From the NCBI RefSeq assembly GCF_009674625.1, contig NZ_WKJQ01000001.1, positions 2,790,001-2,854,000 on the forward strand: a stretch of DNA of 64,000 bases, in the 5' to 3' direction. The notes below the pieces were generated by a model, which saw only the letters and a list, made by a program, of their open reading frames with translations, did not search any database and was not told where the DNA came from. A program made the translations under genes and the position numbers. The stretch's first letter is position 1, and each line of letters opens with the position of its first letter. Origin of the DNA: Haloferax marinum. GTDB taxonomy: Archaea > Halobacteriota > Halobacteria > Halobacteriales > Haloferacaceae. Positions 46,070 to 55,257 of the stretch are shown here, one piece after another.

Positions 46070-47350
46070 TCAGGCAGCCTTCGGTTCGACCGTCGTCTCG
46101 ACCGGTTCGCCGAAGGCGTAGACGGTCTGGTGAGCGGTGACGGTGACGCGAGCGAAGTCGCCGGGTTCGAGGCCGTGTTCGGAGGCGTTCTGGACGATAA
46201 TCTGCCGGTAGGCCTCGTCGCGGCACTTCACGGAGTCGCCAGTGCCTTCCTCGACGACGAGGACGTCGTGTTCGGTGCCGACCATCTCCTCGTAGGCGGC
46301 GGCGACGATGTCCATCTTGGCTTCGGACATCTCCTTCGACCGCTCTTTCTTGATGGTTCCACCGAGGCCCTTCAGGTCGGCGGCGTCGGTGCCGGGACGC
46401 TTCGAGAAGCGGGTGACGTTGATTTTCTCGGGGCGAATCTCGCGGAGGAGGTCCATCGACTTGGCGTGGTCGTCGTCGGTTTCGGTGGGATAGCCGACGA
46501 TGAAGTCCGTCGAGAGCGTCCAGTACCCGAGCGTCTGGTCGAACGTCTCGACGATGTCGCGGAACTTGTCGACGCGGTGCTGTCGCCGCATGTGTTCGAG
46601 CACCTCGTCGGACCCCGACTGCACGGGCGCGTGGATGAAGTTGTAGAGTTTGTCGTGCGTGGCGAACACCTCGGCGAGTTCGTCGCGGATGCCGTGGACG
46701 CCGCCGGGATTGGCCATCCCGACGCGGACGCGGAAGTCGCCCTCGATTTCGGAGCAGATGCGGTCCAGCAGTTCGGGAAGCTTTCGGTCGCCCTTGTCCC
46801 ACCCGTAGACACCGGTGTCTTGGCCGGTGATTCGGAGTTCTTTCGCACCGGCGTGGACGAGCGCACGGGCTTTCTCGACGTTCTCCTCGACAGACGGGGA
46901 GTCGACGCGACCGGTGGCGAACTTCGTGATGCAGTACGAGCAGTTCGACATACACCCGCGAGCGATGGGGAGGATGCCGACGACGCCGTCCAAGACGGGT
47001 TCGACACCCGGTCCGGGGGTCGGGCACTCACCGTTCGTGACGGCCGTCGGCACGTCGTCCCAGTGGAGAATCTGGGCGTCGATGCCTTCCTCGCGGAAGT
47101 CGGTGCCTTGCGCGAGCGCCATACACCCGGTGATGATGAGGTCCGCCGTCTCCTGTTCGAGTTCTTTGGCCCGGCGGAGCATGTTTCGCTCCGTCTTCTC
47201 CACGACCGTACAGGTGTTCATGATGGCGACGTCGGCCTCCTCGGGTCCGTCGACGCGGTAGTGGCCGGCGTCGCGGAGCGCACTCTCGATAGCACGGCTC
47301 TCGCCGCGATTCGAGGTACAGCCATACGTCTCGATGTGGTATCGGGCCAT
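46070..47350 (-). CDS. tRNA t6A37 methylthiotransferase (MtaB/CDKAL1-like)
   Basis: The 426-residue radical SAM enzyme converts t6A37 to ms2t6A in tRNA. The N-terminal domain has cysteines C11, C47 and C76 for the auxiliary cluster. The radical SAM motif is C133-x3-C137-x2-C140 in ARGCMSNCSYC. A C-terminal TRAM domain (SVKCRDEAYRQIIV) completes it. I chose the ATG giving MARYHIETYGC because the family starts there; the longer frame has no similarity. Confidence 0.94.
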   Translation of the reverse strand: MARYHIETYGCTSNRGESRAIESALRDAGHYRVDGPEEADVAIMNTCTVVEKTERNMLRRAKELEQETADLIITGCMALAQGTDFREEGIDAQILHWDDVPTAVTNGECPTPGPGVEPVLDGVVGILPIARGCMSNCSYCITKFATGRVDSPSVEENVEKARALVHAGAKELRITGQDTGVYGWDKGDRKLPELLDRICSEIEGDFRVRVGMANPGGVHGIRDELAEVFATHDKLYNFIHAPVQSGSDEVLEHMRRQHRVDKFRDIVETFDQTLGYWTLSTDFIVGYPTETDDDHAKSMDLLREIRPEKINVTRFSKRPGTDAADLKGLGGTIKKERSKEMSEAKMDIVAAAYEEMVGTEHDVLVVEEGTGDSVKCRDEAYRQIIVQNASEHGLEPGDFARVTVTAHQTVYAFGEPVETTVEPKAA

Positions 47351-47571
47351 TCGGTTACTCCAGATATCGGGTGCGCGGCCAAAAACGACGCGGTATCCAC
47401 CGAGACTGTGAGTCACCCACAGTCGGAGACTCCGACTCTCTGGCCACGACACCACCGTTCGTCGACTCACCGATTTCGGAGTTTCAGCAGTCAGAGATAC
47501 TCTCTCCGCCGGAACCATCCGTGAAAGTGCGAATATAATTCATGCTTTCAGACGCTGTATATTGACTCGCT

Positions 47572-47973
47572 ATGGAACTTAGTGTACGCGCAATCGCATA
47601 CGGCTTCGGTGCAACACTCGTCGTCGGTTTACTCAGTGGTCTCACTGTTCCGTTTACGAACATGACGCTGCCGACGATTGGATACGTCCTCACCGGGATT
47701 ATCGGTGGCCTCGTCGCTGGATACGTGGTGACGACTGGAACGACTGATGGCGCAATCAACGGCCTCGTCGCGACCACACTCGGTGGTATCTTCGTCGCAA
47801 TCGGGTTGGTGCTGTTCAACATCCTGTTCACAGGCCTGTTCTTCGGCCTGACCACGTTCGCGGCGTCCATCGTCATCATCGTCCTCGCCGGCGTCCCCGG
47901 TGCACTCGGTGGCGCACTCGGCAGCATGATGAAGAACCGCTCTGCCGAACGTGCTGGCCGCCCCGCGGCCTGA
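47572..47973 (+). CDS. DUF5518-like small membrane protein
   Basis: The 133-residue protein has four hydrophobic helices rich in Gly and Val (ATLVVGLLSGLTVPF; IGYVLTGIIGGLVAGYVV; ATTLGGIFVAIGLVLFNILF; ASIVIIVLAGVPGALGGALG) and a short basic tail. The arrangement fits the haloarchaeal DUF5518 family of unknown function. An AT-rich promoter region lies upstream of the ATG. Confidence 0.8.
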   Translation: MELSVRAIAYGFGATLVVGLLSGLTVPFTNMTLPTIGYVLTGIIGGLVAGYVVTTGTTDGAINGLVATTLGGIFVAIGLVLFNILFTGLFFGLTTFAASIVIIVLAGVPGALGGALGSMMKNRSAERAGRPAA

Positions 47974-48093
47974 GTAGAAACGGCGAGATTCCCACCTAAC
48001 TCTGCATTTTTCGAGCGCTGAACTGTTCAGCGCTCGCCACCCAACTCTCCCGACGACAAGCTACTTGTCATCGTGTTGTGAACTCGTACGCAC

Positions 48094-49362
48094 ATGAATT
48101 CACGCGGTACGCCCTCCAGCAATCGCGACTCCGAGCGACGAGGTTCGTCACCGTCGTCACGCTCTCTCCGGCGACGTGACGCGCTTCGACTCGCCGGGTC
48201 GGGTGCGGTTGCCGGCCTCGCCGGGTGTCTCGGCGGCGACGACGCAGCGTCCGACGATTTCCCCGAAGGCGTCCAGTTCGACGCCGACTGGCCCACGTAC
48301 GCCCACGACGACGCGAACACCGCGTTTCTTCGTGAGGGGCGTGCCGTCTCGGACCCCGTCGTCGAGTACGAAGCGGCGTTCGGGATGCCGACGTGGGAAC
48401 CGGCGGCTATCGGGTCTGTCGCGTACACCGCCAGCGACCCGATTCACGTCGTCGACGCCGCTGCTGGCGAGGAAGTCGAAGTCGTTCCCGGCGACGGGTG
48501 GACGACGCCCGCCGTCCTCGATGGGTCGCTGTACTCGTCGGGCGTCACCCATCACGGTCCGCGTCGAATGGGCGTCTACCACGCCGAAACTGGCCGCGAC
48601 TTCCGCAGTCTCGAACTCCCTGCCGCACCGACGACTGCTCCCGCCTTCTCCAACGACCGCGAGACGATGTTCCTCGGCCTCAGAGACGAGCGAGTCTGCG
48701 CCGTCGACCTCGACTCGGGCGAGGTGAAGTGGACCAGAGGGCTCTACGGTGCAGTCCAGCGCCCACTCGCAGTCAACCGATTCGTCTTCGTCGTCACCGA
48801 AGGCCAGCGTCTCTACTGTCTCGGTGCGGACGGAAGCGGGTACTGGCAGGCACCGCTCGAAACTGCCGAACCACAGCCTCTGGTCGTCGGAGACGAACGA
48901 GTGTACGTTGCGGGGTGGGACCGCATCGCCGCACTGGAAATGCGGAACGGTAGCGTGGTCTGGGAAGACGACGAGGGTGTCCACAAGCGACTCGCCTTCG
49001 ACGGCGAGCGACTGTACGCCTCGAAAGGCGACCTCGTCGCCCTCGACGCGGCGACCGGCGAAGAACGGTGGTCCTACTCACCCAGCGAGGGAACGTCGGC
49101 GGCGAGCATCGCAGACGACACCGTCTACGTCGGCACCGGCGAAGGGCGGTTGGTCGCGTTGAAACAGGGAGGAACCGACGTCCTCGGAGACCGTGAACGG
49201 TGGTCCACCGAACTCGGAAGCTACGTCGGTCACTCGGTCGCCTGCACCGACAGACGAGTGTTCTGTCCCGTCGTCCGCGACGACGGACTGATGAGTCTCA
49301 CCGTCGTCGCCGACGCGTCAGTCGCGGGGACAGCGGCGACCGCAGGAGGTGAAGCAGCGTGA
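48094..49362 (+). CDS. Tat lipoprotein with PQQ-like beta-propeller (first)
   Basis: The 422-residue protein has a twin-arginine signal (SLRRRDALRLAGSG) and lipobox LAGCLGG. Repeated beta-propeller blades follow, with typical WxxxL/VYV signatures (CAVDLDSGEVKWTRGLYG, LYASKGDLVALDAATGEERW, VYVGTGEGRLVALKQGG). It is likely a surface scaffold or assembly factor similar to BamB-type propellers. The stop overlaps the start of a second, similar protein. Confidence 0.87.
   Translation: MNSRGTPSSNRDSERRGSSPSSRSLRRRDALRLAGSGAVAGLAGCLGGDDAASDDFPEGVQFDADWPTYAHDDANTAFLREGRAVSDPVVEYEAAFGMPTWEPAAIGSVAYTASDPIHVVDAAAGEEVEVVPGDGWTTPAVLDGSLYSSGVTHHGPRRMGVYHAETGRDFRSLELPAAPTTAPAFSNDRETMFLGLRDERVCAVDLDSGEVKWTRGLYGAVQRPLAVNRFVFVVTEGQRLYCLGADGSGYWQAPLETAEPQPLVVGDERVYVAGWDRIAALEMRNGSVVWEDDEGVHKRLAFDGERLYASKGDLVALDAATGEERWSYSPSEGTSAASIADDTVYVGTGEGRLVALKQGGTDVLGDRERWSTELGSYVGHSVACTDRRVFCPVVRDDGLMSLTVVADASVAGTAATAGGEAA
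49345..49352 (+). promoter_or_regulatory. Shine-Dalgarno for the second propeller gene
   Basis: GGAGGTGA lies 6 nt before the GTG start of the second lipoprotein, inside the first gene, and supports that GTG and coupled translation. Confidence 0.65.
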
Positions 49363-50561
49363 GGCTCTCCAGACGTGACGCGCTCAAGGTGGTCGGTGTC
49401 GGTACGCTCACCGGCCTCGCCGGCTGTCTCGGCGGCGACGACGACGGTTCGACCGGCGAGGGGCGGGCCGACTGGCCGCATCCCAACTTCTCACCGCAGG
49501 GGACGAGTTACAATCCCCGCGCGACCGGCCCCTCCTCGAAACCGAGTGAAGCGTGGGGCGTCGAAGTCGGGGCGTTGGGGGGCACCCGACCGACAGTGTA
49601 CGACGACACCGTCTACTACGCGACGGGCAAGCGACTTCGGGCGTTCGCCGTCGAGGACGGCACGGAGCGCTGGTCGGTGACCGTCGAGTCGAATAGCGGA
49701 TTTCGGTCGCCGGTGACCGTCGATTCCGACCACGTCTACATCGGACAGACCGGCGCGAGAACGGGCGTCCTCGCCTTCACCCACGACGGCGAGGAGGTGT
49801 GGCACGCGCCGACCGAATCGAGCGTCTGGGCACCGATACTGCGTTCGACCCCCGACCAGGACCACCTCTACGTTGCCGACACCGCCGGCTACGTCTTCAG
49901 AGTCCGTGCGAGCGACGGCAGAGTCGAGTGGCAGACCCGAGTCTTCGGGCCGGCAGTGCAGTTGGCCGCGCAGTGGAACGGGTTGGTCGTCGGAACTGAA
50001 GCAGGAGAGGTCACCGCCCTCAACGACCCTGGGACAGAGCCGACAGGCATGTGGCGGACGAAACTCCCAGGGTCGATACAGGCACTTGCTATCGTCTCTG
50101 GCCGTGACGTCGTCGCAGGAGTGTTCGGGGCGGGTGTTGCCCTCCTGCGAGGGAGTGCGCGGGCCGGTCGGATTGGATGGCATCGAGAAGAATCATCGCC
50201 GCACCGGTCGGTCACCGTTGGCCCGGACCACGTCTTCAGCACCGACGGAAGCGGCATCCACGCCTACGACGAACGGGACGGGTCTCCGTCGTGGAAGGCC
50301 GACGGTGACTTCTTCGCTCCGCCCGCCGGTGCAGGCGACACCATCTTCGTCTCCGATACGAGTGACGACGGCGGTGTCGTCGCCTACGACCGGTCTGGAG
50401 GAATCGGCGTCGGGAGCGCCCGCCTCGGGAATCACCGATGGGAGTACGCACTCGACGGCGGTGCCGCGACGGGGCCGACACCGGCCCACGACTCGCTGTT
50501 CGTCGTCGAATCGGGCGGGCAAAACGGACCGGCGAGATTGGTCGCGTTACGGGTCGAATAG
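49359..50561 (+). CDS. Tat lipoprotein with PQQ-like beta-propeller (second)
   Basis: The 400-residue protein starts at GTG overlapping the previous TGA. Its signal (RLSRRDALKVVGVGTLTGLA) ends in a GC lipobox followed by GGDDD, as in the first protein. The propeller blades include YATGKRLRAFAVEDGTERWS and YVADTAGYVFRVRASDGRVEW. The two products share signal peptide and fold and probably arose by duplication; they may act together at the cell surface. Confidence 0.87.
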   Translation: MRLSRRDALKVVGVGTLTGLAGCLGGDDDGSTGEGRADWPHPNFSPQGTSYNPRATGPSSKPSEAWGVEVGALGGTRPTVYDDTVYYATGKRLRAFAVEDGTERWSVTVESNSGFRSPVTVDSDHVYIGQTGARTGVLAFTHDGEEVWHAPTESSVWAPILRSTPDQDHLYVADTAGYVFRVRASDGRVEWQTRVFGPAVQLAAQWNGLVVGTEAGEVTALNDPGTEPTGMWRTKLPGSIQALAIVSGRDVVAGVFGAGVALLRGSARAGRIGWHREESSPHRSVTVGPDHVFSTDGSGIHAYDERDGSPSWKADGDFFAPPAGAGDTIFVSDTSDDGGVVAYDRSGGIGVGSARLGNHRWEYALDGGAATGPTPAHDSLFVVESGGQNGPARLVALRVE

Positions 50562-50579
50562 AAGAACAGACGTTATTCG
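50555..50579. terminator. Inverted repeat joining convergent stops
   Basis: CGAATA (50555-50560) pairs with TATTCG (50574-50579), and the arms overlap the stops of both genes. The 6-bp stem is short; a shared 3'-end role is only possible. Confidence 0.3.
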
Positions 50580-51211
50580 GCTGGCGCGCCCGAGACGATT
50601 TCGACGCCCGAGGAGGCACCGATTCGCTCGGCACCTGCTTCGAACATCGCCAGCGCGTCCTCGTACGAACCGACGCCACCGGACGCTTTGACGGGGAGGT
50701 ATTCGGCCATGAGTTCGACGTCTTCGACCGTCGCACCGCCATCGGCGAATCCGGTCGAGGTCTTGACGAACGCGGCGTCCGCCTCTTTCGCGGCCTCGCA
50801 CGCACGGCGTTTCTCGTCTTCGGTGAGGAGTGCCGTCTCGATGATGACTTTCACCGGGATTGGGACGGCGGCGACGACTTCCGAGATATCTTCGGTGACC
50901 ACGTCGTCTTCGCCCGCTTTGAGTCGGCCGACGTTGATGACCATATCCAGTTCGTCGGCACCGGCCTTCCACGCGTCGACTGCTTCTTCGTGTTTTGCGG
51001 CGGTGGTGTTCTGGCCGTGCGGGAAACCGATGACCGTCGCGAGGACGACGTCGGGAGCGTATTCGGCCGCTTCTTCGACGTAGCACGGCGGGATACAGGC
51101 GTTCATCCCCCACTCGTCGGCCTCGTCGAGGACGGCTTCGACGTCTTTCATCGTCGTCTCGGGTCCGAGGACCGTGTGGTCGATACGGGGCGCGAGGTCG
51201 TCTCGATTCAT
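50573..51211 (-). CDS. deoC: Deoxyribose-phosphate aldolase
   Basis: DeoC cleaves 2-deoxyribose 5-phosphate to acetaldehyde and glyceraldehyde 3-phosphate. The 212-residue TIM barrel has the Schiff-base Lys K150 (FVKTSTGF), the second Lys K175 (LPVKASGGV) and Asp89 (ELDMVINVG). The start [11 protein letters not shown] is typical. It is a nucleoside-salvage enzyme and lies close to a PfkB kinase and a uridine phosphorylase. Confidence 0.96.
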   Translation of the reverse strand: MNRDDLAPRIDHTVLGPETTMKDVEAVLDEADEWGMNACIPPCYVEEAAEYAPDVVLATVIGFPHGQNTTAAKHEEAVDAWKAGADELDMVINVGRLKAGEDDVVTEDISEVVAAVPIPVKVIIETALLTEDEKRRACEAAKEADAAFVKTSTGFADGGATVEDVELMAEYLPVKASGGVGSYEDALAMFEAGAERIGASSGVEIVSGAPAE

Positions 51212-51277
51212 ATTCGGTGGTGGAGACGGCCACCTAAAGAACGTAAGGCTTTCACGCCGCCCCGTTGGGCCTCCTGC

Positions 51278-52090
51278 ATGGCCATCCTCCCCGAAGGATT
51301 CGCGCTTCCCCCACTGCCGTATCTCGTCGTCCTCGTCGCCGGTCTCGCGGGCATCACCGTCGGCGTGGTCAGAAGACGTCCGTCTGTCACCGACGAGCAC
51401 GTACTCGCGCTCGTCCCGTGGATGGTGTCGGGGTCGGCGCTCCACGTGTTGTACGTGGCTGGATTGCTCCCGCCCGTCGTCGAACCGTTCGGTGGGACGC
51501 CGGCAGTCTATCTCAGTGTCGCCGTTCTCGCCGGCGGAACCTACCTCGGACTCGACGTCGCCGGCGAAGCGACGCCACGGAACCTCGCAGTTCCCGGTCT
51601 CGTCTTCGCAGGCGGACTCGTCGTCCTCGCAGTCGGAACCGCTCTTGCCGCCGGGACGCTGGCACCGCTCTGGCCGACCATCGCACTCGTCGTCGCAGTG
51701 CTCGTCACCCCGGCGACGTGGGCAGTGATGACCCGAATCGACCCCCAAGTGACGGCGGCAGGCACACTCGGCGTGCTCGCCGTCTTCGGCCACGCGCTCG
51801 ATGGCGTCTCCACTGCCGTCGGCGTCGACGTCCTCGGGTTCGGTGAACGAACCCCGCTGTCGCGAGTCATTCTCGAAGCGGCGGGTGCACTCCCGACGGC
51901 AGACGTCATCGGTGTCGGCTGGCTCTTCGTCCTGGTCAAACTCGCGGTTGCAGGCCTCGTCGTCGGACTCCTCGCCGACTACATCCGCGAGGAACCGACC
52001 GAAGGCGCACTGCTCTTGGGTCTCGTCGCGGCCGTCGGTCTCGGCCCCGGCGTCCACAACCTGCTGTTGTTCGCCATCACCGGTGCCTGA
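51278..52090 (+). CDS. DUF63 family membrane protein
   Basis: The 270-residue protein has about eight hydrophobic helices and the archaeal DUF63 arrangement ([48 protein letters not shown] at the end). The His and Asp in [10 protein letters not shown] lie within the membrane region. Function is unknown. I chose the ATG giving [12 protein letters not shown]. It diverges from deoC, 66 bp apart. Confidence 0.85.
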   Translation: MAILPEGFALPPLPYLVVLVAGLAGITVGVVRRRPSVTDEHVLALVPWMVSGSALHVLYVAGLLPPVVEPFGGTPAVYLSVAVLAGGTYLGLDVAGEATPRNLAVPGLVFAGGLVVLAVGTALAAGTLAPLWPTIALVVAVLVTPATWAVMTRIDPQVTAAGTLGVLAVFGHALDGVSTAVGVDVLGFGERTPLSRVILEAAGALPTADVIGVGWLFVLVKLAVAGLVVGLLADYIREEPTEGALLLGLVAAVGLGPGVHNLLLFAITGA

Positions 52091-52210
52091 CCGGCGGTAC
52101 AGTTATACAATCCAGTTTCGGTGCTGTGCGACCCGCGTCCCCCGACGACGACTAAGCACCACTCGTTCAGCGGTTCTCCGTGTTTTCAGATTGCTGAAGT
52201 TTGGTGAGAA

Positions 52211-52218
52211 CTATATGT
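52211..52218 (+). promoter_or_regulatory. TATA element of the TrmB-family gene
   Basis: CTATATGT lies 23-30 nt before the ATG at 52241, typical for a leaderless transcript. It supports this ATG over one 24 nt upstream, which would overlap the TATA itself. Confidence 0.55.
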
Positions 52219-52240
52219 GGGTCCCAGTCGTATCATTTCC

Positions 52241-53026
52241 ATGCCAGATTTCACCCAAGAACAACTCGAAGCAGAGAGTGCGAGCCTGTTCCAACAACTC
52301 GGGCTCAGCGAGTACGAAGCGTACGTTCTCGTCTACCTCTTTCGACTCGGAGTCGGAACTGCGAAAGACATCGCCGACATGAACCACGTTCCTCGAACTC
52401 GCGTGTACGACGCAGTCGAGTCGCTCTACGAGGCGGGACTCGTCGAGATCCAGTACACGACGCCTCGAAAGTTCAAACCCGTCTCTCGGGAAACTGCGAT
52501 TTACAAACTCGAAGCGCGACGCGAGAACACCATCACTCAGTTGAGTGAACGTCTCAATCAACTGGAACCCGTAGAACAGCGCCCCGAGGAACTCGGCGTC
52601 TGGACGGTCACGGGCCGAGACGCCGTCGCCGGTCGTGTGTTCGAGTACGTCGACGGCGCTGAGAACGAACTCATCTACATGACTGTCGACGAGTTGCTCA
52701 CCGACGACCATCTCGACCACCTCAAAGACGCCGAAGAACGCGGTGTCGACATCTTCATCGCTGGTATCTCTGCGGACGTACAGGAACGAATCCAGGACGT
52801 GATTCCGACGGCCACGCTCTTCGAGACCCTCTGGGAGTGGTCGGACGCCGGGGCTGGGAGTCTCGTCATCACGGACAAACGGGCTGCCCTCGTGAGTGTC
52901 CTCGTCGACGGTGATACGGTGGACGAAGTCGCAATCTGGGGCAGTGGTGAACAGAACAGTCTCGTCGTGGTCCTTCGCGCAATCTTCTCGTGGCGACTCG
53001 CCGAGAACGACTCTGGGGCGGATTGA
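52241..53026 (+). CDS. TrmB-family transcriptional regulator
   Basis: The 261-residue protein has an N-terminal winged helix of the TrmB type (LGLSEYEAYVLVYLFRLGVG, then VPRTRVYDAVESLYEAGLVE), a coiled-coil (QLSERLNQLEPVEQ) and a C-terminal effector-like domain (ENELIYMTVDELLTDDHL). TrmB proteins respond to sugars or other metabolites. Its neighbours suggest sugar-phosphate or nucleoside metabolism as the signal, unproven. The MPDFTQEQL start is supported by the TATA spacing. Confidence 0.87.
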   Translation: MPDFTQEQLEAESASLFQQLGLSEYEAYVLVYLFRLGVGTAKDIADMNHVPRTRVYDAVESLYEAGLVEIQYTTPRKFKPVSRETAIYKLEARRENTITQLSERLNQLEPVEQRPEELGVWTVTGRDAVAGRVFEYVDGAENELIYMTVDELLTDDHLDHLKDAEERGVDIFIAGISADVQERIQDVIPTATLFETLWEWSDAGAGSLVITDKRAALVSVLVDGDTVDEVAIWGSGEQNSLVVVLRAIFSWRLAENDSGAD

Positions 53027-53107
53027 GTAACTGACTCCCACGGACCAGAACCCTGTTGTACCGAAGTGGGTGAACAACGCTGTCTTTCTTATTTCCGTTC
53101 GAATTCG

Positions 53108-53488
53108 ATGGTGGTGGTGGCCGTGACAGACTCACTCCGAACGAGAGACCGGGTTGCCGTGTCCGATATCCTCGGGTATCCGCCTCGTACTCTCGCCCTT
53201 ACTATACTGAGAGACTGGGGGACCCCGATGAATCTCGACAGGTTGTCGAATCGTGTTGCCGACGGTCTATCGGGCAACGCTCTGGGTCCGACCGCATCGA
53301 CTGAGAGAAAAATCGCGATTCAACTACATCACACGCATCTTCCTCTCCTCGACGACGCGGGTGTGGTTAGCTACGACCCCAACGAGCGAACGGTCACGTC
53401 GATAGACGAAGCGCGACTCGACGAGCTCCTGGACCTGGGGCGACAACTGCTCGAGTCGCTTCAGCGCGAACAGTTCAGGACGGTGTGA
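53108..53488 (+). CDS. DUF7344-like winged-helix protein
   Basis: The 126-residue protein has a winged-helix-like layout common in haloarchaea: DILGYPPRTLALTILRDWG, an inner helix, IAIQLHHTHLPLLDDAGVV and SYDPNERTVT forming the wing. It probably binds DNA or a protein partner. I chose the ATG giving MVVVAVTDSL. A 39-bp repeat pair follows the stop after 34 bp. Confidence 0.75.
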   Translation: MVVVAVTDSLRTRDRVAVSDILGYPPRTLALTILRDWGTPMNLDRLSNRVADGLSGNALGPTASTERKIAIQLHHTHLPLLDDAGVVSYDPNERTVTSIDEARLDELLDLGRQLLESLQREQFRTV

Positions 53489-53522
53489 CGCCCCACTCGA
53501 TATTTTCACCGAACCGCGTCCC

Positions 53523-53600
53523 CGACGGACGCATTACGTCTCCGACGACACGTCACGTACTCGACGGACCCATTACGTCCCCGACGACACGTCACGTCCC
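53523..53600. repeat. 39-bp direct repeat, two copies
   Basis: CGACGGACGCATTACGTCTC and the next 19 bases recur from 53562 with four mismatches. Both copies contain CCGACGACACGTCACGT. The pair lies between the winged-helix gene and the PfkB gene. Confidence 0.9.
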
Positions 53601-53628
53601 TTGCGAACACAATACAGAGAGCCGGGAC

Positions 53629-53636
53629 AGTTATTT
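53629..53636 (+). promoter_or_regulatory. TATA element of the PfkB-family gene
   Basis: GTTATTTG lies 28-35 nt before the ATG, consistent with a leaderless or very short-leader transcript. Confidence 0.45.
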
Positions 53637-53663
53637 GCGCGGCGAAACGACTCTCGGAGACGT

Positions 53664-54578
53664 ATGTCCCGTGTCATCTGCGCCGGTCACCTGAACTGGG
53701 ACGTCACCCTCCGCGTCGACGCACTCCCCGAACCCGACGGTGAAGCGACGGTCGAATCACACGTCGGTGCAGGCGGTGGGAGCGCCGCCAACGTCGCCAG
53801 TGGCCTCGTCGGATTAGACGTGCCGACGTCGCTCCTCGGGAGCGTCGGAACCGACGAACACGGGCGGGCTGCCGTCGCCGAACTCGCGTCGAAAGGCGTC
53901 GACTGTCAGTACGTCGTCGACGTCGACCACGGCCCGACGACTGTCAAGTACATCGTCGTCGACGCGTCGGGCGACGTGTTCGTCCTCGGGTCACCCGGCG
54001 TCAACGAGTCGTTCGAAGCAGACGACTTGCCGGCCGACGCACTCGCCGCGGCAGACCACCTCCACCTGACGAGTCAGTCGCCTGCGACGGCCGCCGCGCT
54101 CGCCCGACTGGCGTCCGAAGTCGGGACGACGGTCAGTTTCGACCCCGGTCGGCGCATCGGCGACAGAGGCTACACCGACGCGCTCCGGCTAGTCGACTTC
54201 GTCTTCCTCAACGACCGTGAGGCGGCGACTGCACTCGGTGAGGCCGCCGAGCACAACCATTCCGATACCGGTGGTAACGGTGGCGCGGTCGGTGACGCAC
54301 TCGACGAGACGACGCTCGTCATCAAACACGGCCCGAAGGGGGCAGAAGTCCGCGACGGCGACGAGCGACACGTCCATCCCGGCTATCCCGTCGACGCAGT
54401 CGATACGACCGGCGCAGGCGACGCGTTCGCCGCGGGGTTCATCGCCGCACGATTGGAAGACCGAACCTACGAACGGGCGCTGGCAATCGCAAACGCCTGT
54501 GGTGCGCTCACTGCGGCGGAACCCGGCGCACGGACCCAACTGAACTGGCGACGGTTAGACGACCTTCTCGAACGCTGA
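53664..54578 (+). CDS. PfkB-family carbohydrate kinase
   Basis: The 304-residue protein is a ribokinase-like sugar kinase. It starts VICAGHLNWDVTLRVDALPE and has the GG signature in VGAGGGSAANVASGL. The ATP/anion-hole motif is DTTGAGDAFAAGF with catalytic Asp253. The substrate is not fixed by sequence. A PfkB-family ribose-1-phosphate kinase is known in the halophilic pentose bisphosphate pathway, and the neighbouring uridine phosphorylase makes ribose 1-phosphate, so this is a candidate. Confidence 0.9.
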   Translation: MSRVICAGHLNWDVTLRVDALPEPDGEATVESHVGAGGGSAANVASGLVGLDVPTSLLGSVGTDEHGRAAVAELASKGVDCQYVVDVDHGPTTVKYIVVDASGDVFVLGSPGVNESFEADDLPADALAAADHLHLTSQSPATAAALARLASEVGTTVSFDPGRRIGDRGYTDALRLVDFVFLNDREAATALGEAAEHNHSDTGGNGGAVGDALDETTLVIKHGPKGAEVRDGDERHVHPGYPVDAVDTTGAGDAFAAGFIAARLEDRTYERALAIANACGALTAAEPGARTQLNWRRLDDLLER

Positions 54579-54647
54579 CGACGCGTCTGTCCGTTTCGTG
54601 CGTTCGTCTCGGCCAGAAATAATATATTTCGAGAACGGCCCAACCAA

Positions 54648-54655
54648 TTTTATCC
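54648..54655 (+). promoter_or_regulatory. TATA element of the 174-aa membrane gene
   Basis: TTTTATCC lies 23-30 nt before the ATG at 54678 within an AT-rich spacer. Confidence 0.45.
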
Positions 54656-54677
54656 TTACGGCCCAATCCTCGAGACG

Positions 54678-55202
54678 ATGTTGGACCAGGTGTCGGCGGT
54701 GAGTGCCGCGTTTGGGGTCCTCTCGAACGCCGGCACACTCGCTGGGCGATTGGCGCTCGGTGCCCTCGTCGGACTAGCGGCCGCTATCGTGATGGACATC
54801 CCGATGTGGCGTCAAGAAGAGGGCTTCACGCCCGCCTACATCGCCGCGTCGGTGATTCGGCGGACCGGCCCCGAAAACGTCGATTTCCTCGACGCGAATC
54901 TCGTCCACCACGTCGCAGGAGTCCTCTCGGGTGTCCTCTACGCAGGCGTCTACCTGCTCGTCGACGCCGTCATTCCAGAGCTTCCGGTCGGCGGCGTCGA
55001 CTTCACACCGCACCTGATTTCGATGCTCGTCGTCGTGGTGAGTATCTACTTCCTGTTTTCGTACTTCGTGTTGCCACGCGCAGGGCGCAGTATCTACGAA
55101 GAGCGGGCGACTGCCGTTCGAGGGCAATGGCTCCGTTCGTCGCTCGTCTTTGGAGTGGCGCTGTTAGTTCTCGGTCCCGCGGTGTTCGCCGGTCTCGCGT
55201 AA
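54678..55202 (+). CDS. Hypothetical four-helix membrane protein
   Basis: The 174-residue protein has hydrophobic segments at about residues 20-40, 75-97, 112-132 and 155-173. There is a conserved-looking polar pair (FLDANLVHHVAGVLSGVLY) that could face a partner or metal. There is no signal peptide or known domain. It lies between the kinase and udp in the same direction and may be transcribed with them. Confidence 0.72.
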   Translation: MLDQVSAVSAAFGVLSNAGTLAGRLALGALVGLAAAIVMDIPMWRQEEGFTPAYIAASVIRRTGPENVDFLDANLVHHVAGVLSGVLYAGVYLLVDAVIPELPVGGVDFTPHLISMLVVVVSIYFLFSYFVLPRAGRSIYEERATAVRGQWLRSSLVFGVALLVLGPAVFAGLA

Positions 55203-55257
55203 CGACGCGGCCTCTGCGAACCGCGGCGTTTTTGCCGCCGACACGAGTGGGTCGACT

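Noticed and set aside
46130-47524. 464-codon plus-strand frame opposite the MtaB-like gene
   Set aside because: The minus strand encodes an intact radical SAM enzyme; the opposite frame is compositional noise.
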